From NCBI GenBank assembly GCA_004020315.1, contig SAQG01000003.1:124001-188000 (forward strand): a stretch of DNA of 64,000 nucleotides. The letters are read 5' to 3'. The notes under the pieces are model-generated. The model was not told where the DNA came from and made no database searches. It saw only the letters and a program-made list of their open reading frames with translations. Made by a program: the position numbers and the translations under genes. Positions 43,266 to 51,953 of this stretch are shown here, piece by piece (position 1 is the stretch's first letter; every line of letters begins with the position of its first letter). Source of the DNA: Mesorhizobium sp. (lineage in GTDB: Bacteria > Pseudomonadota > Alphaproteobacteria > Rhizobiales > Rhizobiaceae).

Positions 43266-44033
43266 CTAGGCGGCAAGTTCGGCCTCCCCGGTCTTAGCGC
43301 CGGTGATGTATGAGACGACGTCGTTGCCGTCAGTGTCCTGCTTGCGCAGATTGGCGACGATGCGGCCGCGCCGGAAGACGACGATGCGGTCGACCAGATC
43401 GAACACCTGGCGCATGTTGTGACTGATCAGGATCAGCGGCTCGCCATTGGCTTTCAGCGTGCGGATGATGTTTTCGACCTGCATCGTTTCCTGCACACCA
43501 AGTGCTGCCGTCGGCTCGTCCATGATGATGAGCTTGGACGCGAAAGTCGCGGTTCTGGCGATTGCCACGCACTGGCGCTGGCCGCCCGACATGTGGCGGA
43601 TGGTGTTGGAAAGGTTGGGAATCTTGACCGCCGTGCGGATCAGCGCTGCCTCGGTCGCCTTACGCATGAACTTGCGATCGAGGATCGAGAAAGGCCCGAG
43701 ATTGAAAAGCACCTTTTCGCGGCCGAGAAACAGGTTCGACGGCACGTCGAGATCGTCGGCCAGCGCCAGGTTCTGGAACACCGTTTCGATGCCCGCCTCG
43801 CGCGCGGCGATCGGGCCGGCGAAGTTCACTTCCTTGCCGTCGAACCAGATCTTGCCGCTGGTGCGCTGCTCGACGGCCGTGATCTGGCGCACGAAGGTCG
43901 ACTTGCCGGCGCCGTTGTCGCCCATGATGGCGACATGCTCGCCCTTGCGCAGTTCGAAGTTCGCGCCTTCGAGCGCATGCACGCCGCCATAGTATTTGGT
44001 CAGGTTTTCGGTCTTCAGGACGATGTCTGACAT
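43266..44033 (-). CDS. Inositol-type ABC transporter ATP-binding protein
   Basis: A 255-residue single-domain ATPase: Walker A GDNGAGKST near residue 36, MSGGQRQCVAIARTATF, and Walker B LIIMDEPTAALGVQE. It starts two bases after the permease stop, giving a tight operon. The frame also stays open upstream through the permease antisense, but ATG 44033 gives the standard start. It is the energy subunit of the importer that supplies IdhA; homologous to IatA/FrcA types. Substrate inferred as inositol or a derivative. Confidence 0.93.
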   Translation of the reverse strand: MSDIVLKTENLTKYYGGVHALEGANFELRKGEHVAIMGDNGAGKSTFVRQITAVEQRTSGKIWFDGKEVNFAGPIAAREAGIETVFQNLALADDLDVPSNLFLGREKVLFNLGPFSILDRKFMRKATEAALIRTAVKIPNLSNTIRHMSGGQRQCVAIARTATFASKLIIMDEPTAALGVQETMQVENIIRTLKANGEPLILISHNMRQVFDLVDRIVVFRRGRIVANLRKQDTDGNDVVSYITGAKTGEAELAA

Positions 44034-44035
44034 GA

Positions 44036-45112
44036 TCAAGCCCTCATTGCCCGCAGGCGCTGGCGCCACTGGTCGAGAACGACTGCGCCGATGATGATCA
44101 CGCCCTTGACCATCTCCTGGTAGTAGGCGTCGAGGCGCAGGAAGGTGAAGCCGGAGATGATGACGCCGAAGATCAGCGCACCGATCACCGTTCCGATGAT
44201 CGAGCCGCGGCCGCCCGACAGCGAGACGCCGCCGATGACCGCCATGGCGATCGCGTCCAGTTCGTACATTACGCCCATGCCGGCCTGAGCGGTAAGGTTC
44301 TTGGAGCTCAGCACCACGGCGGCGAGCGAGGCGAGGATGCCGGCAATGACGAAGACGAGGATCTTGTGGTTCTGGACATTTATGCCGGACATGCGGGCGG
44401 CGTCCTCGTTGGAGCCGATGGCATAACAGTGCTTGCCGTATCTGGTGTATGACAGGATCAGCTGGAACAAAATCGCCAGCGATATAAAGATGATGACCGG
44501 CATCAGCCCCTTGCCGATGGCGGCGAAACTTTCGGTGGGAAACGAGATCGGCTGCCCCTTGGACCACCATTTGGCGACGCCGCGCGCGGTGACCATCATG
44601 CCAAGCGTGGCGATGAACGGCGGAATGCGGGTGTAGGCGACCAGCGTGCCGTTGATCAGGCCCGCCAGCAGGCCGCAGCCGATCGCGACGAGCACTGGCA
44701 CGATCACCGGCAGGTCGGTCCAGCCCTGCTCGATGAACATCGCCTTGGGGTTAGGGTTGCCGTTGACCGTCGCCACCTGGGCAAAGCTCATGGCGATCAT
44801 CGCCGTGGCGCCGACGACCGAACCAGAGGAAAGATCGATGCCGCCAGAAATGATCACCTGCGTCACGCCGATGGCGATGATGCCAACGATCGACACCTGC
44901 AGAATGATGATCTGCAGGCGCGCCTCGTTGAAGATCGTATCGACGTTGGCGCGGGTGTTGAACAGGAAGCTGTCGCCAAGAAAAACGCGGCCTATCAGCT
45001 CGAAGGCGCCGACCAGGATGATGAGCGCCAGGAAAACGTTGAATTCGGCAGGCCATGTGCGCTTCTTCGCATCATAGCTGAGTCCGCCGACGCCATGGGT
45101 TGTCTGTGCCAA
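44036..45112 (-). CDS. Inositol-type ABC transporter permease (CUT2)
   Basis: A 358-residue RbsC-family permease: GVTQVIISGGIDLSSGSVVGATAM, GLLAGLINGTLVAYTRIPPFIATLG, NEDAARMSGINVQNHK (ATPase contact) and GGVSLSGGRGSIIGTVIGALIF. TTG 45112 is chosen because GGAGGAAG lies eight bases before it. The upstream ATG 45133 has no SD and abuts a palindromic repeat. Either start leaves the transmembrane core unchanged. Works with the ATPase 43266-44033 and binding protein 45369-46310. Confidence 0.9.
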   Translation of the reverse strand: MAQTTHGVGGLSYDAKKRTWPAEFNVFLALIILVGAFELIGRVFLGDSFLFNTRANVDTIFNEARLQIIILQVSIVGIIAIGVTQVIISGGIDLSSGSVVGATAMIAMSFAQVATVNGNPNPKAMFIEQGWTDLPVIVPVLVAIGCGLLAGLINGTLVAYTRIPPFIATLGMMVTARGVAKWWSKGQPISFPTESFAAIGKGLMPVIIFISLAILFQLILSYTRYGKHCYAIGSNEDAARMSGINVQNHKILVFVIAGILASLAAVVLSSKNLTAQAGMGVMYELDAIAMAVIGGVSLSGGRGSIIGTVIGALIFGVIISGFTFLRLDAYYQEMVKGVIIIGAVVLDQWRQRLRAMRA

Positions 45113-45129
45113 ATCTGCTTCCTCCGACC

Positions 45130-45230
45130 GCATCGGCTCGAAAATCGGAATCGATTTTCGGAAAGCACGATGCGTACCTCAAAGTTTTAGAGCGTACTTT
45201 GTGCGTCCAAATGGACGCACGTCGCTCTAA
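45130..45230. repeat. Composite palindromic repeat (copy 3) after the binding-protein gene
   Basis: Part one, 45130-45173, is of the GCATCG...CGATGC type with the inner AAAATCGGAATCGATTTTCG. Part two, 45187-45230, is a nested hairpin: TTAGAGCG/CGCTCTAA outside and GTGCGTCC-AAAT-GGACGCAC inside. The same two-part layout recurs at 54051-54136. It fills the gap between binding protein and permease. Confidence 0.8.
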
Positions 45231-45368
45231 TCGCAGTCGCCCTCCCGCCGTCTGTCCACGGCGATGAGGGGAAGAGGAGCGGCGCTGCTTTTTGTTCTTC
45301 GAACACCGGATTCTCAAACGGTCCGATGCTCTGGCGCGCCGCTTCCTATCGAAAAACGGTCCTCTGCC

Positions 45369-46310
45369 TCAGTTCTTCTGCAGGAACTTGTCGATGTTTG
45401 CCGGCGTGACCAGCTGGAAGGGGATGTAGACCTTCTGTTCAACAGCCTCGCCCTTGGAAAGCTTGAGCGCCGCGTCCAGCGCCCCGGCACCCTGGCCGGC
45501 CGCATCCTGGAACACGGTCACGTCGAGATCACCCGCCTGCATCGCGGCAAGCGCGTCCTGAGTGGCGTCCACGCCGCCGACGACAACCGACTTCATGTCG
45601 ATGTTGGCGGCCTTCATGGCCTGGATCGCGCCGATGGCGCTTTCGTCATTGTTGGCGATCACGCCATCGAACGGCTTGCCGGTCGACAGCCAGTTGGTCA
45701 TCAGGTTCTGCGCTTCCTCGCGTTTCCAGTTCGACGTCTGCTTGTCGATGATCTTGATGAAGCTGCATTCGGGAGTGGCGATCACGTCGTCAATGTCCTT
45801 GGTGCGCTGCACCGCGGCCTGGTTCGACAGCTCGCCCATGATCACGTAGACATTGGCCTCTTTCTTGCCGGCTTCCTTGAACAGGCGGCAGACTTCCTGG
45901 GTCTCGAGAGTGCCTGACTCAACCTCGTTCGAAGCGACGAAGGCCTGGTTGTCCGGCAGCGTGTCGACATTGACCGGCTCGCGGTTGACGTAGACCAGCG
46001 GAACATTGGCCGCAGCGGCGGCGTCCGACATCGCCTGGGTGGCCGAGGTGTCGACCGGATTGACGATGATCGCGTCGACGCCCGAGGCGACGAAGTTCTT
46101 GATCTGGTCGAGCTGCTTTGCGACGTCGTTCTGCGCGTCCTCGACCTGCAGTTCCACGCCTTCCATGCCCTTGGCCTGCTCGATCATGCCGTTGCGCAGC
46201 ACGGTGAGAAAATTGTCGTCGAACAGCGCCATCGACACGCCGATTTTGGCAGCGAGGGCGGACGAGCTCATCAGCGCCAAGAATGCGGCGCCCAACAGCA
46301 GTTTCTTCAT
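45369..46310 (-). CDS. Periplasmic inositol/rhizopine-type binding protein
   Basis: A 313-residue Peripla_BP_4 protein with a Sec signal peptide (KKLLLGAAFLALMSSSALAA, cleavage near 20). The mature part starts KIGVSMALFDDNFLTVLRNGM, then DAIIVNPVDTSATQAMSDAA with the ligand-binding Asp/Arg region (YVNREPVN). GGAGGAGA precedes ATG 46310. Its position upstream of permease, ATPase and idhA points to inositol. The divergent mocDEF-like genes suggest it may instead, or also, bind a methylated inositol or rhizopine, like MocB. Confidence 0.92.
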   Translation of the reverse strand: MKKLLLGAAFLALMSSSALAAKIGVSMALFDDNFLTVLRNGMIEQAKGMEGVELQVEDAQNDVAKQLDQIKNFVASGVDAIIVNPVDTSATQAMSDAAAAANVPLVYVNREPVNVDTLPDNQAFVASNEVESGTLETQEVCRLFKEAGKKEANVYVIMGELSNQAAVQRTKDIDDVIATPECSFIKIIDKQTSNWKREEAQNLMTNWLSTGKPFDGVIANNDESAIGAIQAMKAANIDMKSVVVGGVDATQDALAAMQAGDLDVTVFQDAAGQGAGALDAALKLSKGEAVEQKVYIPFQLVTPANIDKFLQKN

Positions 46311-46530
46311 TCTACTTCTCCTCCACAGAATTGGTGTCCGGCTGCACCGATCTACCCGGAATCCCCGATCTCCCAGGGAATCTCTCCCGATTGCCATCTC
46401 CGTTTCCGATGGCGATTTCCGCGTTGACTGGAACGCCAAGCCCTCCGTTGAAACAGATGTTCCGGAACGAAAGAACCAAAATGCCTACCTAGTGAAATAT
46501 TTATTCCATTCTGCGGGCGGGCGTCAAGGA

Positions 46531-46560
46531 GATTCCGAAAGCGGGTGCCGGATTTTCGGA
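46531..46560. repeat. Degenerate palindromic repeat in the LacI/binding-protein gap
   Basis: TCCGAAA (46534-46540) and TTTCGGA (46554-46560) enclose GCGGGTGCCGGAT, like the core of the GCATGATC repeat family without its outer arms. The surrounding 379-base gap (46311-46689) also has a GTTCCGGAAC palindrome at 46458-46467 but no gene. Confidence 0.5.
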
Positions 46561-46689
46561 TAACGCGGCTGAGGGTCGGCAAATCTTCTGCAAGTATCCA
46601 TCAGGCTGATGGTTCACATCATTGCGACGCATCGTGGTGCCCGATCTGAACCTGGATGAATTGTCTGAGCCCAGACGTTTTGCTCGAAG

Positions 46690-47721
46690 CTAGATGTTTT
46701 CCGGTAGATAGATATCGAAAGGCAGGAAGGTCTGGCCCGGCGCATTGGCAGCGCCTGCCTCGATGGCATGCGCCATCAGCCCGACAAGCTCGCGGCATAG
46801 TGCTGCCAGCGGCGTCGAAATCACCATGGTCAGGATGTTGTCGGCGAGCGCCGCGCGCGACACGGCGTTGATCTCGTTGCAGACGACCACCGGCATATTT
46901 ACTGGCCTGGCTGCCCGTAGCGCGGAAACCGCGCCTTCCATGCCGCCGCCGGCGACGTAGCAGCCGGCAAGATCCGGGTACCGCGCCAGAAGATCGATCA
47001 TCGCATCATGGGTCACCTGGTTGGCCTCCAGATTGACCAGCGTCTCCAGCACCGTGAATTCCGGCGCATGCTCGCGGAAGAATGATCTGAAGCCGATCTC
47101 GCGTAGCTCATGGCCATGGAAGCGATGGCTGCCGACAAAAAGCGCGACCTTGCCGGGTTTCCTCGCCGCCTTGGCGATCATCCAGGCTGCGGTGCGGCCG
47201 ACCTTGCGGTTGTCGAGGCCGACATAGCCTTCGCGGATGCCGGCGGCAAAGTCGGATAGCAGCGAGAAGACGGGTTGCCCTCTCGCCTTCAGCGCCTCGA
47301 CGGCTGCCGTCAGCGTCGGATGGTCCGGGCCGACAAGGGCGACGGCCCTGGATTTCGCCGCCAGCTTGCGCATCTGGGCAGCGATCTCGTCGGGGGCCAG
47401 GGAACTGGCGAAATCGATGGTTGCGACGCCGCGGAAGCGCTGCGATTGCGAGACCGCCAGTTCGAGCTCCCGCGCGAAATCACTGTAGAAAACATCATTG
47501 CCCCTCAGCAGCAGAAAGCCGAGCCGGTATTCCGGCAGTTCCTGGCGCATCCGCTGCTTGATCAGCCCGGCGGCGTGGTAGCCGATATCGGTCGCGGCTT
47601 CATAGACACGGCGCGCGGTTTCCTCGCGCACCGGCAGGCGATTGTTCAGCACCCGGTCGACGGTGGCGACGCTGACGCCGGAGGCGCGCGCCAGATCGGT
47701 GATGGTCGGCCGTTTTGCCAT
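46690..47721 (-). CDS. LacI-family transcriptional regulator of the inositol/moc region
   Basis: A 343-residue LacI regulator: the HTH RPTITDLARASGVSVATVDRVLNNRLPVREETARRVYEAATDIGYH, then a periplasmic-binding-protein-like sensor domain (YRLGFLLLRGNDVFYSDFARELELAVSQSQ). It reads toward the binding protein and importer and is divergent from the mocD-like gene. ATG 47721 gives the standard start; GAAGAGA lies upstream. A TGATAT repeat array at 47769-47805, between it and mocD, is a candidate operator. Effector probably an inositol derivative (inference). Confidence 0.9.
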   Translation of the reverse strand: MAKRPTITDLARASGVSVATVDRVLNNRLPVREETARRVYEAATDIGYHAAGLIKQRMRQELPEYRLGFLLLRGNDVFYSDFARELELAVSQSQRFRGVATIDFASSLAPDEIAAQMRKLAAKSRAVALVGPDHPTLTAAVEALKARGQPVFSLLSDFAAGIREGYVGLDNRKVGRTAAWMIAKAARKPGKVALFVGSHRFHGHELREIGFRSFFREHAPEFTVLETLVNLEANQVTHDAMIDLLARYPDLAGCYVAGGGMEGAVSALRAARPVNMPVVVCNEINAVSRAALADNILTMVISTPLAALCRELVGLMAHAIEAGAANAPGQTFLPFDIYLPENI

Positions 47722-47768
47722 GGCTGTCTCTTCGCTTGCCAAAGCAGTCTACATCATTCTGATGGGAA

Positions 47769-47805
47769 ATGATATAAACTATCTTTGTGATATTGAGTAT
47801 ATCAT
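47769..47805. promoter_or_regulatory. TGATAT repeat array between lacI-type gene and mocD
   Basis: ATGATATA (47769-47776) and TATATCAT (47798-47805) are perfect reverse complements. Inside, TGATAT-TGAGT-ATATCA (47788-47804) makes a second, tighter dyad. Three TGATAT-type half-sites in 37 bases in a divergent promoter suggest the LacI-family operator. Confidence 0.6.
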
Positions 47806-47895
47806 GGCTTGGCGCTATTTCTAGCCTACGATGCTTGCGACCGCGGCCCGGTCGTTGACCGGGGCGGATCGCAGGGCGCTGGTGGAGGCACTCCC

Positions 47896-49005
47896 ATGGA
47901 CGCAACGATGGACGCAGCACCGTCCCGGCGAGACTACAGCCTGCTCGGCCGCGATGCGAAGCTCGCCGTCGAGACCGGGCTGGCGGCGGCCGAATGGTAT
48001 CATACCGACGTGCCCCGCAAGCAGATGAAGGAGCTGATGCAGCGCTCCGACGGGCCGGCGATCCGCGACACCATCATCTGGCTCGGGGCCCTGATCCTGA
48101 GCGGCGCCGGCGGCGCCTGGTTCTGGGGGACGTGGTGGTGCGTGCCGTTCTTCTTCGTCTATGGCGTGCTCTACGGCTCTTCCACCGATTCACGCTGGCA
48201 CGAATGCGGTCACGGCACCGCATTCAGGACGCAGTGGATGAATGATGCGATCTATCAGATCGCCTGCTTCATGATCATGCGCAATCCGGTGACCTGGCGC
48301 TGGAGCCATACGCGGCATCACACCGATACGATCATCGTCGGCCGCGATCCGGAGATCGCGGTGATGCGCCCACCGGACCTGCTGCGCGTCGTGCTCAACT
48401 TGTTCGGCATTGTCGATGCCTGGCATGCCATGACCGACATGGTGCGCAATGCGGCCGGTATCATCAGCCCGGCGGAAAAGACCTTCATTCCCGAGCAGGA
48501 GCAGCCAAAGGCGATCCGCATTGCCCGCATGTGGACCGCGGTCTATGCCGCGACCATCGCGCTGGCGCTTTACAGCGGCTCGTTCCTGCCGTTGATGCTG
48601 GTCGGTCTCCCCAGGCTTTACGGCGCCTGGCATCATGTCATGACCGGCCTGCTGCAGCATGGCGGCCTCGCCGAAAATGTCATAGACCATCGCCTCAATA
48701 GCCGCACGGTCTACATGAACCCGATCAGCCGCTTCATCTACTGGAACATGAACTACCATGTGGAACACCACATGTTCCCGATGGTGCCTTATCACGCGCT
48801 GCCGAGGCTGCATGAGCTGATCAAGCACGACCTGCCGGCGCCGACGCCGTCGATCCTGGCCGGCTATCGCGAGATGGTGCCTGCCTTTCTGCGCCAGCTG
48901 CGTAATGAAGACTACTTTCTCAAGCGCGAACTGCCGCCGACCGCCAAGCCCTATCGCGAGGAATTCCACAGCGATAACGATGCTGTCGCGGCGGCAGCGG
49001 AATGA
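47896..49005 (+). CDS. mocD: Diiron membrane hydroxylase/desaturase, MocD-like
   Basis: A 369-residue integral-membrane diiron oxygenase of the fatty-acid desaturase/AlkB superfamily. The three His boxes are HECGH (residues 102-106), HTRHH (138-142) and HVEHH (288-292), with hydrophobic pairs between them. A GGAGG SD precedes ATG 47896. With the Rieske ferredoxin and reductase that follow, it matches the MocDEF oxygenase proposed for rhizopine breakdown in Rhizobium leguminosarum, where it would O-demethylate 3-O-methyl-scyllo-inosamine. A lipid or hydrocarbon substrate cannot be excluded from sequence alone. Confidence 0.88.
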   Translation: MDATMDAAPSRRDYSLLGRDAKLAVETGLAAAEWYHTDVPRKQMKELMQRSDGPAIRDTIIWLGALILSGAGGAWFWGTWWCVPFFFVYGVLYGSSTDSRWHECGHGTAFRTQWMNDAIYQIACFMIMRNPVTWRWSHTRHHTDTIIVGRDPEIAVMRPPDLLRVVLNLFGIVDAWHAMTDMVRNAAGIISPAEKTFIPEQEQPKAIRIARMWTAVYAATIALALYSGSFLPLMLVGLPRLYGAWHHVMTGLLQHGGLAENVIDHRLNSRTVYMNPISRFIYWNMNYHVEHHMFPMVPYHALPRLHELIKHDLPAPTPSILAGYREMVPAFLRQLRNEDYFLKRELPPTAKPYREEFHSDNDAVAAAAE

Positions 49006-49069
49006 TATGCGCCCATGCCAGGCAACATGCCGGGCAAGTTGACCAAGCAAAATTCTGCCGGGAGGACCA

Positions 49070-49384
49070 ATGAGCGACTGGGTCGAGGCCTGTGACGCCG
49101 AAGACATCGACGAAGAGGACGTGATGCGGTTCGACCATGGCGGCCGCACCTTCGCCATCTATCGCAGCCCCGACGACGAATATTTCGCGACGGACGGTTT
49201 GTGCACGCATGAGAAGGTGCATTTGGCCGACGGGCTGGTGATGGACGACATCATCGAATGCCCGAAGCACAATGGCCGCTTCAACTACAAGACCGGGGCT
49301 GCCAGGGGTGCGCCGGTCTGCGTCAATCTCAGGACTTATCCGGTCAAGCTCGACGCCGGCAAAATCCTCATTCAGATCGGGTGA
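49070..49384 (+). CDS. mocE: Rieske-type ferredoxin, MocE-like
   Basis: A 104-residue soluble Rieske protein. The cluster motifs are Cys45-x-His47 (LCTHEKVHL) and Cys64-x2-His67 (IECPKHNGRF), both complete. It passes electrons from the reductase (49387) to the oxygenase (47896), the standard role in such three-part systems. It lies 64 bases after mocD-like and 2 bases before the reductase gene, so all three are surely one operon. Confidence 0.95.
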   Translation: MSDWVEACDAEDIDEEDVMRFDHGGRTFAIYRSPDDEYFATDGLCTHEKVHLADGLVMDDIIECPKHNGRFNYKTGAARGAPVCVNLRTYPVKLDAGKILIQIG

Positions 49385-49386
49385 CG

Positions 49387-50619
49387 ATGATGGCGAAAGG
49401 GATGGTCATCATCGGTGCCGGCGAATGCGGCGGGCGGGCTGCCTTGGCGCTGCGTGATCTCGGCTATGACGGGCCGGTGACGCTGGTCGGCGACGAGCCG
49501 CATCTGCCTTATGAGCGGCCGCCGCTGTCGAAAGACGCGATGGCCAGCGATGCGCCCGAGATCAAGGCGATCGCCAGTGACGCGGTCCTGGCCGAGAGAT
49601 CGATCCGGCATATTCATTCGGTTCAGGCGGTGGCGATCGACCGCGCCGCGCATGACGTGCGCCTGTCGGACGGTTCGGCTCTGCCTTACGACAAGCTGTT
49701 GCTGGCAACCGGATCGGTGCCGCGCAAGTTGCCAATGCCGGGGCTTGGCGCGCGCTGTGTCTATCTCCGGACCTTCAACGACGCGCTGGTCATTCGTGCC
49801 CATCTCAGCGCCGGCAATCGCGTCGCCATCATTGGCGGCGGCTTCATCGGGCTCGAGCTCGCCGCGGCGGCGCGCAGGCTGGGTGCCGCGGTCACCGTCA
49901 TCGAGGTACAGCCGCGCATTCTGATGCGCGGCGTGCCGGCCGAGATCGCGCAGGTCATCCACCGGGCGCATGAAGCCGAAGGCGTGAAAATCCTGTGCGG
50001 CGACGCCATCGCGGCGATCGCCAACGACGGCGTCGAGGTGCGCATTGCGCTTGACGGTGGACAGGAGATTGTCGCCGATCTTGCCGTGATCGGCATCGGC
50101 GCCGTGCCGGTGACCGGACTTGCCGCGGAGGCGGGGCTGGCCATCGACAACGGCATCGCCGTCGATGCCGAGCTTCGCACCAGCGACCCGGATATCTTCG
50201 CCGCCGGCGATTGCTGCTCGTTTCCGCTCGCCATCTATGGCGGCCGGCGCGTACGGCTCGAAGCCTGGCGCAATGCGCAGGAGCAGGGCGCGCTTGCGGC
50301 CAGGAACATGCTTGGCGCCGGTGAGGCCCACGCGGCGGTGCCATGGTTCTGGTCGGATCAGTACGGCCTGACCTTGCAGATATCAGGGCTGTCGGACGAG
50401 GGCAGCAAGGTCGTGCGCCGCGACCTCGACGACGGCGCCTTCATCCTGTTCCATTTGGCGCAGGACGGCAGGCTGGTGGCGGCGAGCGGCATCGGTCCGG
50501 GCAATTCGGTCGCTCGCGACATAAGGCTGGCCGAGATGCTGATCGCAAGGCGGGCAAAGCCAGCGCCTGAGGCCCTCGGTTCGCAAACGGTCAAGCTGAA
50601 GTCGTTGCTGGCGGCGTGA
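49387..50619 (+). CDS. mocF: Ferredoxin reductase (FAD/NAD), MocF-like
   Basis: A 410-residue pyridine-nucleotide-disulphide oxidoreductase of the ferredoxin-reductase class: the FAD motif VIIGAGECGGRAALALRDLGY at residue 7, the YERPPLSKDAM segment, the NAD-binding VAIIGGGFIGLELAAAARRLGA near 150, and DPDIFAAGDCCSFPL near 265. It oxidises NADH and reduces the Rieske ferredoxin encoded two bases upstream. The first ATG (49387) is used. No break or fusion is seen. Confidence 0.94.
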   Translation: MMAKGMVIIGAGECGGRAALALRDLGYDGPVTLVGDEPHLPYERPPLSKDAMASDAPEIKAIASDAVLAERSIRHIHSVQAVAIDRAAHDVRLSDGSALPYDKLLLATGSVPRKLPMPGLGARCVYLRTFNDALVIRAHLSAGNRVAIIGGGFIGLELAAAARRLGAAVTVIEVQPRILMRGVPAEIAQVIHRAHEAEGVKILCGDAIAAIANDGVEVRIALDGGQEIVADLAVIGIGAVPVTGLAAEAGLAIDNGIAVDAELRTSDPDIFAAGDCCSFPLAIYGGRRVRLEAWRNAQEQGALAARNMLGAGEAHAAVPWFWSDQYGLTLQISGLSDEGSKVVRRDLDDGAFILFHLAQDGRLVAASGIGPGNSVARDIRLAEMLIARRAKPAPEALGSQTVKLKSLLAA

Positions 50620-50729
50620 ACCGCTGCCGGTTCCCGGAACTCTTGCAAGACGTGACGGCGCGCCCCGAAGGAATCGTGCCCAAGCCTCATAGTGTCTCAG
50701 AAGAGTTGGAAAGCACGCTGCCGTCTTTG

Positions 50730-51449
50730 TCAGGCAATCAGCAGGCCCCCATCCACCACCAGAGTCCCACCCGTTGTATAGGGATTGCGCATTGCGAAGA
50801 TAATCGCATCAGCCAAGTCTTCCGGCTGTCCAAAGCGGCGAGCAGGCAGCGAGGTTTCGGCCCACTTGGCACTTTGCTCACGGTGTTCGCTGTTGATGGG
50901 CGTATCCACGAGCCCTGCCATGATCACGGTCACGCGAACGGGTGAAAGCTCCCTGGCAAGCGCCCTGCCGAAACCCGGAATGGAGGCCCCTTCAGCGGCA
51001 AGAAGGGAGAACCCCACAGCCGGAGGGCGCACCGCCGCCGCGCCGCACATCATCACGATGGAGCCAGTGGGCGAAAGGCTGCGCGCTGCAGCCTGCACGA
51101 CTGTGAAGTAACCTCGCATCTTGTCGAAGCTGCGTTCGACATCCTCTTGCGTCAGATCGGCGAGCGGCTTTGCCCGCACCAGTTCGTCGGCGACCGCAGT
51201 GAGGACCAAGTGGTCAATTGTAGCGTAATCGGCGAAGGCCTTAGCAGCGCCAGCCGCGTCGCGCATATCGGCTGCATGGAGCCGCACCTGGCCCGCTATC
51301 CCTTCTGATGCGCGTTGGAGCTTCTCCATGGAGCGGGAAATCATGACCACCTCCGCACCGCGCGCAGCCGCCTCCCGAGCCACGGCACGGCCGATTCCCG
51401 AACTCGCGCCGACGACAACCACCCTCTGCCCGTCCAGGTCACGCTGCAT
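50730..51449 (-). CDS. Short-chain dehydrogenase/reductase
   Basis: A 239-residue SDR: VVVVGASSGIGRAVAREAAARGAEVVMISRS near the start and a C-terminal TTGGTLVVDGG. The middle is unusual: where NNAG is expected it reads VLTAVADEL, and the catalytic Tyr-x3-Lys is not obvious (GFSLLAAEGASIPGFGRALA in its place), so activity may be altered or lost. It starts five bases after the cupin gene stop and is divergent from an AraC regulator beyond it. Substrate unknown. Confidence 0.82.
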   Translation of the reverse strand: MQRDLDGQRVVVVGASSGIGRAVAREAAARGAEVVMISRSMEKLQRASEGIAGQVRLHAADMRDAAGAAKAFADYATIDHLVLTAVADELVRAKPLADLTQEDVERSFDKMRGYFTVVQAAARSLSPTGSIVMMCGAAAVRPPAVGFSLLAAEGASIPGFGRALARELSPVRVTVIMAGLVDTPINSEHREQSAKWAETSLPARRFGQPEDLADAIIFAMRNPYTTGGTLVVDGGLLIA

Positions 51450-51454
51450 GTCCG

Positions 51455-51895
51455 CTACCGGCTCTTGAAAAGAGTGGAATAAGGCTCGGTGTTGATAAGA
51501 AGGATCACGCACTGCGTTTCCGACATGCAGGCATCGGCATGCATCTGGTCTGCCTTCTGGGTCCAATAGGATCCGGGGCGCAGCTCGATGCCTCGGCCCT
51601 CGCCTGTTTCCGGCACCCAGTGGCTCCAGGTGCCCTCAATGACAACGCCCTGATAGTCTGCCGTATGTGCATGTATGGGTGCTTGCCACCCTCCTGGCAC
51701 TTTCAACAGCGTTCCGGCCGGACCCACATCGCGCTTGCCCCATAAGGGCCCCAGCCGGTGGGGCTGGTCAGGCATTTCTTCATAGTAGGGAACCTTTTCA
51801 ACGGGCAGATATGTGTTCTCCAGGGCGTAAGTCTGAGACGGCAGGATAACAACTGCGGCTACCGCCGCCACGAGCTTTGGAAAAAGCACCGACAT
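51455..51895 (-). CDS. Exported cupin protein (DUF4437-like)
   Basis: A 146-residue protein with a Sec signal peptide (SVLFPKLVAAVAAVVILPSQTYA). The mature part has one cupin fold with the two cupin motifs: GWQAPIHAHTADYQGVVIEGTW near residue 75 (two His and one position for Glu) and LRPGSYWTQKADQMHADACMSET near 105. The composition fits DUF4437. It is upstream of the SDR with five bases between them. It could bind a sugar or aromatic ligand; no reaction can be assigned. Confidence 0.82.
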   Translation of the reverse strand: MSVLFPKLVAAVAAVVILPSQTYALENTYLPVEKVPYYEEMPDQPHRLGPLWGKRDVGPAGTLLKVPGGWQAPIHAHTADYQGVVIEGTWSHWVPETGEGRGIELRPGSYWTQKADQMHADACMSETQCVILLINTEPYSTLFKSR

Positions 51896-51953
51896 CCCCC
51901 CTCAATGTTGCCACGTTGCCACGAATCTATTGGTAGCAAGGAAGAAGCCTATT

